Assembly: GCA_032251455.1 (NCBI GenBank)
Contig: JAVVEG010000015.1
Location: forward strand, 1-64,000
Length of the DNA stretch: 64,000 bases
Direction: 5' to 3'
Source: JAVVEG01 sp032251455
GTDB lineage: Bacteria; Pseudomonadota; Gammaproteobacteria; Pseudomonadales; Pseudohongiellaceae
Shown here: positions 35,132-45,400 of the stretch, piece by piece
Position numbering within the stretch: position 1 is the first letter of the stretch
Layout of the letters: each line of letters begins with the position of its first letter
The notes under the pieces: generated by a model
Databases searched by the model: none
The model's input: only the letters and a program-made list of their open reading frames with translations
What the model was told of the DNA's origin: nothing
Made by a program: the position numbers and the translations under genes

Positions 35132-36472
35132 TTAATCAGCGTTTGTAGTATCAATCACGTTCTCGTATAGCGGTGCAGTCTTCGGCATGGTCTTGAACAG
35201 CTTGTCGAAATGCTTCTGCACCCGCCCCATATTGATTACCGAGATGCCGGAAGCAAAACCAAACCACACATACAAGCCATTCAAATCCCTGAACATCGAG
35301 GGAATATATTGGGGGCCGATTATGGTTCCTTCAAGATAGTGTTCATACAGAATTGGAATATCATCCAGGGTCACCTTGCCCACAAACAGCATTGGCAGTA
35401 TCTCCGGCACACCGGAGTTGATGGCACTGCGAATGAAATTGACATTCTCCACGAAACCGCGCAGGTAGGAAATATCCTTGGTAAACACCGAACCTCCGCG
35501 CAGCGTACCCCCGCGAAAAACGCGCTGAGTGATTCGGTAACTGTCTTTTGCCGGCAGGCCGCGATCCTTGAAAAAACGAAACACTTCAATAAAATCAGCA
35601 CCCTGCTCTGCCATATCCACAGCCACCACCCGGTCACTGACTTTCAGGGCCCGTTGTGGATAGGAGCTGAAGGTCAGGGTTTCCATCAACACCGCCAGGC
35701 CTTCCTGGCAAGCGGTCACCCGGGGCGAACCCACGCTGAGCCAACTGGCCCAGGGCTGACGACGCCCGTTCAGGGTAGTACCCACGTGCACCCAGCCCTC
35801 ATGCACTTCCAGCACCTGCAGATCAAATGTAGAAAAATCGGCGTCCTGATTGATCTTGATATAGTCGCCGCCCGCAGCGGCATCGGACACGATACCGTCG
35901 CTGAGGATTACCCGCAGGGCATCATCCGGGAAAAAGGACGTCAGGCGCTGGCGCAGAATGTCAACGGCAGCCTCGGCGCCAATGGTCTTGCCGTAGGGAC
36001 GGTTCAGATGCTCGGCTGCCGGCAGTGAAAAGATATGACAAAGCCGTTCACCCAGTTGCCGCAGGGTCTTGCGATCACCGCGCAAATGGTCCCGGGCCGA
36101 ACCGTAGAGCCGACGGCTGAACTGACCAAATTCCTGGGTACCCCGATAACTGAGCAGTTCGATAACCAGCAAGTACTGGTCGATGGTATTCAGCAAAATA
36201 ACGCCCAGACCGTCATGACTGCCAAGCTGTCGTTTCACATCCCGGCGCAGACTCTTGAAATTGTCACGCAGCAGAGCCGGATCAAAGCCCAATGGCTGAC
36301 GCTGATAGAAATCCAGATCGGCGGCGGGCATCCGGCTGCCGTCACTGGCCAGAAAGCGGTGCTCCAGTGAGGACGGCCACTTGATGGCGTCGAGAATGCG
36401 AATCGGCCGCTGCAGCGCCAGCAGGCGATCCGAGAGAGATTTTATCTGCAGTTGGTACTCGGTATGGCTCAT
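35132..36472 (-). CDS. DUF1704 / QEGLA-motif protein, metallopeptidase-like
   Basis: 446 residues from ATG 36472 (MSHTEYQLQI; AGGCAGGAT just upstream). The QEGLA motif at 256-260 (TACQEGLAVLMETLTF) names this family ('flavohemoglobin expression-modulating QEGLA motif protein', DUF1704). The zinc-site form HExxxH is present as H224-E225-GWV-H229 (EVHEGWVHV), with E257 of QEGLA as a candidate third ligand; the same layout is known in the eukaryotic MATCAP tubulin carboxypeptidases, which belong to this superfamily. Its bacterial substrate is unknown. Thirteen bases separate its start from the fumC stop, suggesting co-transcription. Confidence 0.88.
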   Translation of the reverse strand: MSHTEYQLQIKSLSDRLLALQRPIRILDAIKWPSSLEHRFLASDGSRMPAADLDFYQRQPLGFDPALLRDNFKSLRRDVKRQLGSHDGLGVILLNTIDQYLLVIELLSYRGTQEFGQFSRRLYGSARDHLRGDRKTLRQLGERLCHIFSLPAAEHLNRPYGKTIGAEAAVDILRQRLTSFFPDDALRVILSDGIVSDAAAGGDYIKINQDADFSTFDLQVLEVHEGWVHVGTTLNGRRQPWASWLSVGSPRVTACQEGLAVLMETLTFSSYPQRALKVSDRVVAVDMAEQGADFIEVFRFFKDRGLPAKDSYRITQRVFRGGTLRGGSVFTKDISYLRGFVENVNFIRSAINSGVPEILPMLFVGKVTLDDIPILYEHYLEGTIIGPQYIPSMFRDLNGLYVWFGFASGISVINMGRVQKHFDKLFKTMPKTAPLYENVIDTTNAD

Positions 36473-36485
36473 ATCCTGCCTGGTT

Positions 36486-37883
36486 TCAGCGCCTGGGTTC
36501 CAGCATTGCCGCTGGATCCACCGCTGCATCAAACGCCTCTGCGGTCATCACCTGCAGGGCCAGCGCTGCCTCACGGAGGCTGCAATCGTGTTGGTCTGCA
36601 TAGTGGGCCACCTCGGCAGCCTTGGCGTAACCGATGTGGGGAGTGAGTGCCGTCACCAGCATCAGTGAACGCTGCACATAATACTGCAACTGCTCCCGAT
36701 TGGCTTGCAGTTCCTGCAGACAATGCTGATCGAAACTGCTCATGGCATCTGCCAGCAGTTCAATCGACTCCAGTACCCGCATCAGGATCAGGGGTTTGAA
36801 GACATTGAGTTGAAACTGCCCCTGGCTGCCCGCCATGTTGACCGCCGTCGCATTTCCCATCACCTGCACACAGACCATGGTCAGCGCCTCTACCTGGGTC
36901 GGATTGACCTTGCCCGGCATGATGGAGCTGCCCGGCTCGTTTGCCGGCACCCGGATCTCGGCCAGTCCGCAGCGTGGCCCACTGTTCATCAGTCGGATGT
37001 CGCTGGCCATCTTGAACAGGGCGCTGGCCAGCCCAGTCAGGCGAGCCTGCAGGTCGAGCAGGGCATCGTGTGCAGCCAGCGCCATGAAATGATTCCCGGT
37101 AGGACGAAAATCCAGGCCACTCAAGTCCGCTATCTGTCGGCATACCTGCTGCGCCCATTGCGGATGGGTATTCAGCCCGGTACCCACTGCGCTGCCACCG
37201 ATGGCCAGTGCCAGCACGTTTGGCATCACCGCCTCCAACTGTGTCCGGGCATACTCCAGTTGTGCCTGAAAGGCTGCAAACTCCTGGCCCAGGGTGACAG
37301 GTGTCGCATCCATCATGTGGGTGCGCCCGGATTTGATGCAGTCGGCAAATTCCTGCTGCTTCACACCCAGGCTGTTTACAAGCCCTGTCAGTGCCGGCAG
37401 CAAGGCATTGGTCATGCGCTGGGCGCAGCAGACATGCATGGCCGTCGGGAAGACATCGTTGGATGACTGCGACAGATTGACATGATCATTCGGATGCAGG
37501 GGCGTGTACTCGCCCCGTGGTTTACCGGCCAGTTCATTGCCGCGATTGGCAATCACCTCGTTCAGGTTCATGTTGGTCTGGGTGCCACTTCCGGTCTGCC
37601 AGACCGACAGTGGAAACTGATCATCATGTTGGCCCTGCAGGATTTCCTCGCAAACGCAGCAGATCAGTTCTGTTCGCTGTTTGTCCAGCTTGTCGAGCTG
37701 GTGATTGCCCAGCGCAGCCGCTTGCTTGACCAGTGCCAGTGCGCGGATGAAAGACAGAGGAAAGCGTTGCTCACCAATGCGGAAATTTTCCAGTGAACGC
37801 TGTGTCTGCGCACCCCAGAGTGCCGACTTTGGCACCTTGACATGGCCCAGGCTATCCTGCTCTTTACGCCAGTTCTCACTCAA
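36486..37883 (-). CDS. fumC: Class II fumarate hydratase
   Basis: Iron-independent fumarase converting fumarate to malate. 465 residues with the superfamily signature GSSIMPGKVNPTQVEA, GSGTQTNMNLNEVIANR, SQSSNDVFPTAMHV and the TGRTHMMDATPVTLGQE-like segment. The start is TTG 37883, overlapping the acnA stop by 8 bases with GGAG seven bases upstream, so translation is coupled. Class II enzymes tolerate oxidants, unlike the iron-sulfur class I enzymes. Confidence 0.94.
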   Translation of the reverse strand: MSENWRKEQDSLGHVKVPKSALWGAQTQRSLENFRIGEQRFPLSFIRALALVKQAAALGNHQLDKLDKQRTELICCVCEEILQGQHDDQFPLSVWQTGSGTQTNMNLNEVIANRGNELAGKPRGEYTPLHPNDHVNLSQSSNDVFPTAMHVCCAQRMTNALLPALTGLVNSLGVKQQEFADCIKSGRTHMMDATPVTLGQEFAAFQAQLEYARTQLEAVMPNVLALAIGGSAVGTGLNTHPQWAQQVCRQIADLSGLDFRPTGNHFMALAAHDALLDLQARLTGLASALFKMASDIRLMNSGPRCGLAEIRVPANEPGSSIMPGKVNPTQVEALTMVCVQVMGNATAVNMAGSQGQFQLNVFKPLILMRVLESIELLADAMSSFDQHCLQELQANREQLQYYVQRSLMLVTALTPHIGYAKAAEVAHYADQHDCSLREAALALQVMTAEAFDAAVDPAAMLEPRR

Positions 37884-40539
37884 TCAGTTTCTCCATTACG
37901 TAGGGCATGATGCCTCCGCTGTTAAAGCTGGCCAGCTCTTCAACCGTATCCAGACGACACAGCAGCGGACAACGGATCTCCTCGCCATTGCTGCGTGTGA
38001 TTTTCATCTCCAGTTTCATACCGGTCTTCAGTTCCGACAACCCGGCGATGCTGATCAGCTCGGTCCCATCCAGACCCAGGCTGGCCCGGCCAGTGCCGGT
38101 CTCAAACTGTAAGGGCAACACCCCCATGCCAGCCAGGTTGGAGCGATGGATACGTTCAAAGCTCTCCGCAATGACGGCACGAATACCCAGCAGACGGGTA
38201 CCTTTTGCCGCCCAGTCCCGGCTTGATCCGGTACCGTACTCCTTGCCGGCAATAATGACCAGGGGGATGTGTTCGTCCTGGTAGCGCATGGCAGCCGTGT
38301 AGATACTCATCTGTTCATCCTGAGGCAACAGACGGGTCAGGCCACCCTCAACGCCTGGCAGCATTTCATTGCGGATTCGCACATTGGCGAAAGTACCCCG
38401 CATCATAACTTCGTGATTGCCACGTCGTGAGCCGTAGGAGTTGAACTCCTGCTCATCGACCCCCTGTTCACGCAGGTATTCGGCCGCCGAGCTGTTGCGG
38501 GCGATTGCGCCTGCCGGGGAAATATGGTCGGTTGTCACAGAATCACCCAGCAATGCCAGCACTCTGGCATCACAGATATCTTCGGGGGCGGAGGCAAGAT
38601 GTTCAGAGAAAAAGGGTGGGTTACGGATATAGGTGGATTTGTCGTCCCAGGTGTAGGTCTTGTCCTTGCCGACCGGCATCTCATCCCACTGCTTATTGCC
38701 ACTGAAGACGTTTGCGTACTCTGTGGCAAACATCTGTTTATCAACCTGGGCCATGGCTTGCTGAATATCGGCAGTTTTCGGCCAGATATCGCGGAGGTAA
38801 ACCGGCTTGCCCTGAGCATCTTCTCCCAGCGCAGCCACGGTGATATCGATATCGGTGGTACCCGCCAGGGCGAAGGCCACCACCAGGGGCGGTGAACCCA
38901 GCCAGTTGGCCTTGACCCTGGGATGTATACGCCCTTCAAAATTACGGTTCCCCGACAACACCGAACTGACGGTCAGGTCGCTCGTGTCAATGGCCTCGGC
39001 AATGGCCTCGGGCAGAGGACCCGAGTTGCCGATACAGGTAGTACAGCCGTAGCCGACCAGATTGAAACCCAGCTCATCCAGTGCTGCCTGCAAACCGGCT
39101 TTTTCCAGATAACGGGTCACCACCTTGGAACCAGGGGCCAGCGAAGTCTTTACCCAGGGCTTTACCCGCAAGCCCTTGGCCACTGCATTCCTGGCCAGCA
39201 GACCGGCAGCCATCATCACTGCGGGGTTGGAGGTGTTGGTGCAGGACGTGATGGCGGCAATGACCACATCACCATCAGCCAGGCTGTATCCGGCATCCCT
39301 GACCTGGGTCCGGCGTTTGCCTTTGCGCGTCCACAATTCGGCATGGCTTGCTGGCAGACTGGCAAGGGGTACCCGGTCCTGCGGCCGCTTGGGTCCGGCC
39401 AGGCAGGCTTGCACCGCGCTCAAATCCAGCTCCAGTGTACTGCTATAGACTGTTGCCACCGTCTCATCACGCCACAGCCCCTGTTCCTTGCTGTATTTTT
39501 CCACCAGGCTGATGGTCTCTTGCGGGCGATTGCTCAGCGTCAGATATTTCAAAGTCTCATCATCCACCGGGAAAAAGGTACAGGTGGCTCCATACTCGGG
39601 AGACATATTGGAGATCGTGGCCCTGTCGGCCAGACTGAGCTGGGTCAGGCCAGGCCCGTGGAATTCAACGAACTTGCCCACCACACCATGCTGGCGCAAG
39701 GCTTCGGCAACCGTCAGCACCAGATCGGTGGCCGTGATTCCTTCCGCCAGGGAGCCCTGGACATGCACTCCCACCACCTCTGGAATCAGCATCGACAAAG
39801 GCTGACCCAGCATGGCCGCCTCCGCTTCGATGCCACCCACACCCCAGCCCAGCACGGCCAGGGCATTGATCATGGTGGTATGACTGTCAGTGCCGACCAG
39901 ACTGTCAGGGAAGGCAAAAAGCTTGCCATCGACTTCTTCACTCCACACCGTTTTGGCCAGATACTCCAGATTGACCTGATGGCAGATGCCGGTACCCGGT
40001 GGCACTACCCTGAAATTATCGAAAGCCTGCTGTCCCCATCGCAAGAATTCATAACGCTCGCGATTGCGCTGCATTTCAATGGCAACATTGTCGGCATAAG
40101 CGGAAATATTGGCATAATGATCCACCATTACAGAATGATCAATCACCAGATCCACAGGATGGACTGGATTTACCCGTGCCGGATCTCCCCCTTTCTTTGC
40201 CACGGCATCCCGCATTGCCGCCAGATCCACGACAGCAGGCACTCCGGTAAAATCCTGCATCAGCACCCTGGTTGGCCGGAACCCGACTTCATGATTGGAC
40301 CGCCCTGTCTTTAGCCAGTCGACCATGGCACGCACATCCTGTTTTGCACCCTGCACACCGGGGTAGCGCAGCAGGTTTTCAAGCAGTATTTTCAGACTGA
40401 CCGGCAATCGCCTGACTTCCGGGAAATTACCTTCCTGCAGAGACACGAGACTGTAGTAATGGTATTCCCTGCCTTCCACCTGCAGAGTTCGCAATGTGGA
40501 TTGCTGCAATGGATCCGGGTTGTTGCTGCTGGCAGTCAT
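37876..40539 (-). CDS. acnA: Aconitate hydratase A
   Basis: Isomerises citrate to isocitrate using a 4Fe-4S cluster. About 887 residues from ATG 40539 (MTASSNNPDPLQQS), which has AAGGAG seven bases upstream; a longer frame to 40623 is unlikely. Cluster cysteines: SCTNTSNPAV and GCTTCIGNSGP. Other motifs: DLAAMRDAV, GTDSHTTMINALAVLGWGVGGIEAEAAMLGQ, and the C-terminal YGTGSSRDWAAKG. AcnA is the stationary-phase/oxidant-stable form and is iron-responsive in some bacteria. First gene of the acnA-fumC-QEGLA-htpX series; a promoter is visible upstream. Confidence 0.95.
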   Translation of the reverse strand: MTASSNNPDPLQQSTLRTLQVEGREYHYYSLVSLQEGNFPEVRRLPVSLKILLENLLRYPGVQGAKQDVRAMVDWLKTGRSNHEVGFRPTRVLMQDFTGVPAVVDLAAMRDAVAKKGGDPARVNPVHPVDLVIDHSVMVDHYANISAYADNVAIEMQRNRERYEFLRWGQQAFDNFRVVPPGTGICHQVNLEYLAKTVWSEEVDGKLFAFPDSLVGTDSHTTMINALAVLGWGVGGIEAEAAMLGQPLSMLIPEVVGVHVQGSLAEGITATDLVLTVAEALRQHGVVGKFVEFHGPGLTQLSLADRATISNMSPEYGATCTFFPVDDETLKYLTLSNRPQETISLVEKYSKEQGLWRDETVATVYSSTLELDLSAVQACLAGPKRPQDRVPLASLPASHAELWTRKGKRRTQVRDAGYSLADGDVVIAAITSCTNTSNPAVMMAAGLLARNAVAKGLRVKPWVKTSLAPGSKVVTRYLEKAGLQAALDELGFNLVGYGCTTCIGNSGPLPEAIAEAIDTSDLTVSSVLSGNRNFEGRIHPRVKANWLGSPPLVVAFALAGTTDIDITVAALGEDAQGKPVYLRDIWPKTADIQQAMAQVDKQMFATEYANVFSGNKQWDEMPVGKDKTYTWDDKSTYIRNPPFFSEHLASAPEDICDARVLALLGDSVTTDHISPAGAIARNSSAAEYLREQGVDEQEFNSYGSRRGNHEVMMRGTFANVRIRNEMLPGVEGGLTRLLPQDEQMSIYTAAMRYQDEHIPLVIIAGKEYGTGSSRDWAAKGTRLLGIRAVIAESFERIHRSNLAGMGVLPLQFETGTGRASLGLDGTELISIAGLSELKTGMKLEMKITRSNGEEIRCPLLCRLDTVEELASFNSGGIMPYVMEKLIE

Positions 40540-40581
40540 GTTCAAACTCCTTGCATAAACTGATAACGGGCTATGCCTTCG

Positions 40582-40609
40582 AGTATACCCAAGATGGACG
40601 AGTAATAAA
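40582..40609 (-). promoter_or_regulatory. Candidate promoter for acnA
   Basis: On the minus strand, TTTATT (40609-40604), a 16-bp spacer and TATACT (40587-40582). The -10 is good (5/6), the -35 weak. Lies about 40 bases upstream of ATG 40539. Confidence 0.45.
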
Positions 40610-40631
40610 GGCTTGTCGTCCACGGGTTTGC

Positions 40632-40660
40632 TTGAAGCGGTACCGTATTTGAATTAGATT
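40632..40660 (+). promoter_or_regulatory. Candidate promoter for tamA-tamB
   Basis: TTGAAG at 40632-40637, a 17-bp spacer and TAGATT at 40655-40660. It points toward the tam genes, with a leader of about 45 bases. Confidence 0.45.
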
Positions 40661-40707
40661 GTGGGCATGGCATGTCCTTTTAGTACAGCCGGCCTGAATT
40701 TCTCCTA

Positions 40708-42459
40708 TTGGAAGCGCCCTTGAAGTACCCTTTCCGCAGCAAATATCTGTGCCATAGCGCAGTTGCCCTGTCCTCATTACTGCTCTGCAGTCAGCTCCTG
40801 GCACAGGCACCACAAATTCAAATCGAGGGCGCTCCCGAAGCCCTGGAAGACAATATCCGTGCCCATTTGACTATCGCGGAGGAACGCTGTGACAGCCTGC
40901 AACGTCACCTGAACAGACTGCGGCCTCAGGTCAGGCAGCAGATCGTGCGGGCAGCACAGGCTCTGGGCTATTATCAGCTACAAACGGAATTGACCTTCAC
41001 TGCTGCCGAGCCTTGCTGGAGCCTGGAGATTGTGCTTGATCCTGGCGAACAGGTGCGCTTTGGCGAAGTGAATGTGCTTATTCCCACTGACCAGAGTGCT
41101 GTGTTTCAGGAGGCCATTGCCAATATTCCCGTGCGCAGTGGAGCTCCTCTGGACCACAGCCAGTATGAGCGCCTGAAATCGCTGTTGGGTTCGGCTGCCG
41201 TGGATAATGGTTATTTCTCCGCACGCTTCAATCGCTCAGAGCTGCGCGTGGATTTGCAGCGAAATCTGGCCGATGTCAACCTGGAGTTTGATCCTGGCGA
41301 GCGCTTCAGTTTTGGCCGGATGCAGATCAGCGCCATGGATGCCTTATCAGAAAATTTTATTTCCCGGTTTATTCCCTTCAGCCCCGGAGAACCGTATTCC
41401 ACCGATCAATTGATCGCCCTGCGGGAGACCTTCAACGCCAGCCAATACTTTGATCAGGTGGCCGTCACCCCACAACTGCAACTGGCGCAGAACCAGCAGA
41501 TTCCGGTCACCATTGAGCTGACTCCGCGCGCGCGACGAATCTACTCCGCTGGTGCCGGGGTAAGCACTGACTCCGGCCCAAGAGTCAAGGCTGCCTACGA
41601 AGACCGTTACCTTAATCGCAACGGACACCGATTGAATGCGGATGCCACTGCCTCCCAATTACGCCAGGAAATCAATGTCAGCTATATCATCCCTCTGCAG
41701 AATCCTGCCCATGACAGCCTGCGTCTGAATGTCGGACTCATTGGCGAGGATACGGACACCTTCGAACGGGACACCTATCGGCTGGGACTGAGTTGGCGTA
41801 CCCGCCTGGGGGAAAACTGGGTGCAGAATATTTTCACCAACCTGCAACGGGAAGACTTCACCGTTGAAGCGCGTCCGCAAAAAAGCACCCTGACCATTTC
41901 CGGTATCAATCTGGCAAGAACCCGCTCTGATGACCCCATATTCCCGAATAACGGCTGGCGCGTTTTTGCCCAGGTCAGCGGCGCCTCCGCCAGCCTGTTC
42001 TCGGATCTGAGTTTCATCCAGTTCTATGGCAGCGCCAAATTCATCCACTCCTTTGGCCCCCTGCGGCTGTTGTTACGGGGGGAAGCGGCAACCACTGTGG
42101 CCGATGAGCTGGATGAGCTACCGGCATCGCAGCGATTTTTCGCCGGAGGCGACCAGAGCATCCGCGGTTATGATTTTGGTGCGCTGGGGTCACTCAATGC
42201 GGACGGTCAAGTCATCGGAGGCAAACACCTCCTGGTCGGCAGTGCCGAAATCGACTTCCAGCTCCGTCCCCGCTGGCGGGCAGCCGTATTCTTTGACCGT
42301 GGCAATGCATTCGCCAGCTTCAATGACATGAATCTGGTACAGAGTGTAGGTGCAGGACTGCGCTGGCTCTCTCCCATCGGCCCGATCCGGCTGGACCTGG
42401 CGCGGGCACTGGATGACAACAGCTTCCGCGTGCACATCACTATGGGGCCTGACCTGTGA
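40708..42459 (+). CDS. tamA: TamA outer-membrane translocation protein (Omp85 family)
   Basis: 583 residues: signal peptide (hydrophobic LLLCSQLLAQA), three POTRA-like domains (about 25-265) and a C-terminal 16-strand barrel ending in FRVHITMGPDL. The GFAGGDQSIRGYDF-type barrel motif is present as FFAGGDQSIRGYDFGALG, the conserved VRGY/IRGY of Omp85 proteins. With TamB it moves proteins or phospholipids to the outer membrane. The start is uncertain: TTG 40708 or TTG 40720; neither has a strong ribosome site. It overlaps tamB by 4 bases. Confidence 0.93.
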   Translation: MEAPLKYPFRSKYLCHSAVALSSLLLCSQLLAQAPQIQIEGAPEALEDNIRAHLTIAEERCDSLQRHLNRLRPQVRQQIVRAAQALGYYQLQTELTFTAAEPCWSLEIVLDPGEQVRFGEVNVLIPTDQSAVFQEAIANIPVRSGAPLDHSQYERLKSLLGSAAVDNGYFSARFNRSELRVDLQRNLADVNLEFDPGERFSFGRMQISAMDALSENFISRFIPFSPGEPYSTDQLIALRETFNASQYFDQVAVTPQLQLAQNQQIPVTIELTPRARRIYSAGAGVSTDSGPRVKAAYEDRYLNRNGHRLNADATASQLRQEINVSYIIPLQNPAHDSLRLNVGLIGEDTDTFERDTYRLGLSWRTRLGENWVQNIFTNLQREDFTVEARPQKSTLTISGINLARTRSDDPIFPNNGWRVFAQVSGASASLFSDLSFIQFYGSAKFIHSFGPLRLLLRGEAATTVADELDELPASQRFFAGGDQSIRGYDFGALGSLNADGQVIGGKHLLVGSAEIDFQLRPRWRAAVFFDRGNAFASFNDMNLVQSVGAGLRWLSPIGPIRLDLARALDDNSFRVHITMGPDL

Positions 42460-45400
42460 GCAGGATGACCGCCATCAGACAAAGAGGCATCCGCCTGTTA
42501 TCCCGGTCTGGACTGGCGCTCTCGATCGGTATCCTCGTTCTGTTCGTGGTGGCCTTTGTCTTGCTGGGCACGGGCAGTGGCAGCCGCTGGGCACTGAACC
42601 GGATCAGCGCAGCAATGAGCACAGCTACCAGCAGCCTGAGCATAGGCAGAATAGAAGGCACCCTGCTGTGGGGCTTGAATCTGCAGAACCTGGCCTATCG
42701 TCAGGGCACTGACCAGATACTGATCGGCTCAGCGCAAAGCAACTGGAATCTGTTGCCCCTGCTTTCCGGTCGATTCACTCTGGAGTCCCTGCGCGTCGAT
42801 GCGGTCGATATTCGCTGGCAGACGGTAAGCGACCCAAACCAGACCCCGGCAGATCCCTTTGCTGGCATCATGCCATTGCCGCTTGCAATACAGCTCAACC
42901 GCGTTGAACTGAGCAACATCAAGCTGGATATTGATGATCTGGCCCTGCAACTGCAGTCGCTGAACCTTGCGGGCACTTTCACTGGCGAGACGCTTGACCT
43001 GACCTCCCTGCGCACGCAACTCAGCCTGCCGGAAAGTGCAGGCAATCTGGCCAAGCGGATACAAGAAATACATCTCGACGCCGCACTGAAGCTGAATCTG
43101 ACACCCACACTGCCGCTGCAGGGCACCCTGGCCTGGCAGATCCTTGGCCCCTTGAGCGACACCATTGATTCTGCGTCCGGCTTGCTGGAATTCGATGGCG
43201 ATCTGCAGACGCTCGAGTTGACGCATCAACTGCAGCAGCCCATGGCTTTGCACAGCGCCGGCCAGTTGCGTTTGCACAGTCGCCTGGATGCCCCTGCCGC
43301 ACGCCCCCCTGAACTGCAACTGAAGCACACCCTGCAACAGCAAACCCTGCCCCTGCCTGGCCTGGAAACTCTGCAATTGCAGAACCTGCAGCTGGATACC
43401 TACGGTCAGCTGAACGCACTGCGGCTGGATCTGTCCACCAGTCTCAGCCTGCCCTGGTTGACAAGCACCCAGCTGACCCTGCAAAGCCAGCTGGATGCCA
43501 GCCGGCTGAACCTCTCTGCCCTCAAACTCAGTAACAGTGCCACTACGCTGGAACTCAATGGTCATCTGGACTGGACGCAGGCATTGCTGGCTGAGATCGA
43601 CTTTACTTTCAATAGTGCCCTTGACAGCGATGAATCGGCCCAATACCTGGTGGCCCTGCTGCCGGAACTGCCTGCTGGCATCACTCTGAGCAATTTGAGC
43701 AGTGCCGGCCAACTGCAACTGCGCAGCGAGGGCGGGCAGACGGCAGGCAGTTTCAGACTGAACCAGCTCAACGGCCAGTTCAATAGCAACCCAATCAGCG
43801 GCAATGCCGATATTGTTTTCAGCAATACGCTGCTCTCCATCAATGCCCTGCGTCTGGCCTCTGCCGGGAATCTGTTGGACATTCACGGCCACATCGGCAT
43901 CGATACCCAGCCCGGGCAGACCGTGGCGCTGAATTTCAACCTCCAGGCACCCGATCTTGCCACCCTGAATCCAGAGGCCCGTGGCAGTTTTCACGCCAGC
44001 GGCACTATCACGGGGACTGCCGAAACGCCACAAATCACCCTTGACAGCACGGCCGAGAATATCGCCTGGGGCAACTTCCGCACCGACAGTTTCACTGCCA
44101 CTGGCAGCTATGCCAACAACAGCAACCAACTTGCGTTTTCTCTCCTGAACGCCGGCCTGTCCACAGCAGCTGAACAGCCTCTCATCAACGCCCTGCAAGG
44201 CAAACTCTCCGGCCTGCCCGAGGCGCATGAGATTGAACTGAGCATCGACAGCAGCTACGCAAACCTGGAACTGACAGCCCGGGGCAGTTTCGCTGAATTA
44301 CAGTGGCAGGGCTTGATCGATCGGGCCAGGATTGACTCGGATTACGGCAATTGGGGTCTGCAGCAGGCGCTGGAATTGTCGGTATCAAGCGGGCATTTCA
44401 ACGTCAGCCGCCAGTGTTGGCAAAGCACTGAGGGAATTCCCGGCCAGCTCTGTCTGCAGGCAAACTGGCAGAGAGATGATGAATTCACCGTGGCCGCCAG
44501 TCTCCTCGACTACCCGTTGGCAGTCCTGAATACACCCGCGGCAATCGAGCGCCTGGGAGCCTTGGACACAGTTCCGCAAACCTACCCCCAATTGCAGCTG
44601 CCCTGGTATTTGCCCGTATCGACAACCCTCAACGGAACGCTTGGCGCCGAGTTCAATCTCAACGGAGCAGTCAATGCCAACCCTCGGGACTGGGATATGA
44701 ACCTGGCAATCCGCACTGGACAAAACACGCTGTATCTGACCCCAACACCTCAGCAGACAGAGACCGGCTCTGGCGATGAACCCCAGAACGATAACGTCAT
44801 TGAACAGCTGTCCTGGTCAGATGCCAGCCTGACCGCCCGACAATCCGGTGGTGAATGGCAACTACTGGCAAATCTGGACTTCCAGCAACAGAATCTGGAC
44901 ACAGGGAATACCGGCATGCAAGGCTCATTGAATGTCAATGCCGGAATGAACCGTGAGCAACAGTTGAGCGGACAACTTGCCCTGAGCGTGGCTGAACTGA
45001 CTTTTGTGGAGGCCCTGGTGCCCCAGCTGCGCAATGTGCAAGGCCAGCTCGATGGCCTGGTGGAAATAGGGGGCCATCTGGCACAACCTGAATTCATCGG
45101 CGAGCTGCATCTGCAACAGGCCGCAGCCCAGCTCCCTGCGCTGGGACTGTCCCTGACCGACATTCAGGCCACACTGACTGCCACCGACGGCAACGCAAAC
45201 AGTGCCAATGCCGGCATTGGCACTAGCGGCAACCCCATGACACTGACGGCCAGCGCAAGCTCTGGCGAGGGCACATTGAACCTGCGCAGCACCCTCAATG
45301 ACCCCCTGAGCGAGGCCAGACAACTGAACATGACCCTGCAGGGCAGTCAGTTCCAACTGGCTGACCTGCCCGAACTGGCCCTGCAGATAAGCCCGGATTT

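Noticed and set aside
38923..40314. Long plus-strand frame opposite acnA
   Set aside because: Low-complexity, His/Gln-rich translation typical of antisense shadow; acnA motifs are intact on the other strand.
42729..44228. Minus-strand frame opposite tamB
   Set aside because: Gln/Gly-rich shadow of the Leu/Gln-rich tamB repeats; no motif or start signal.
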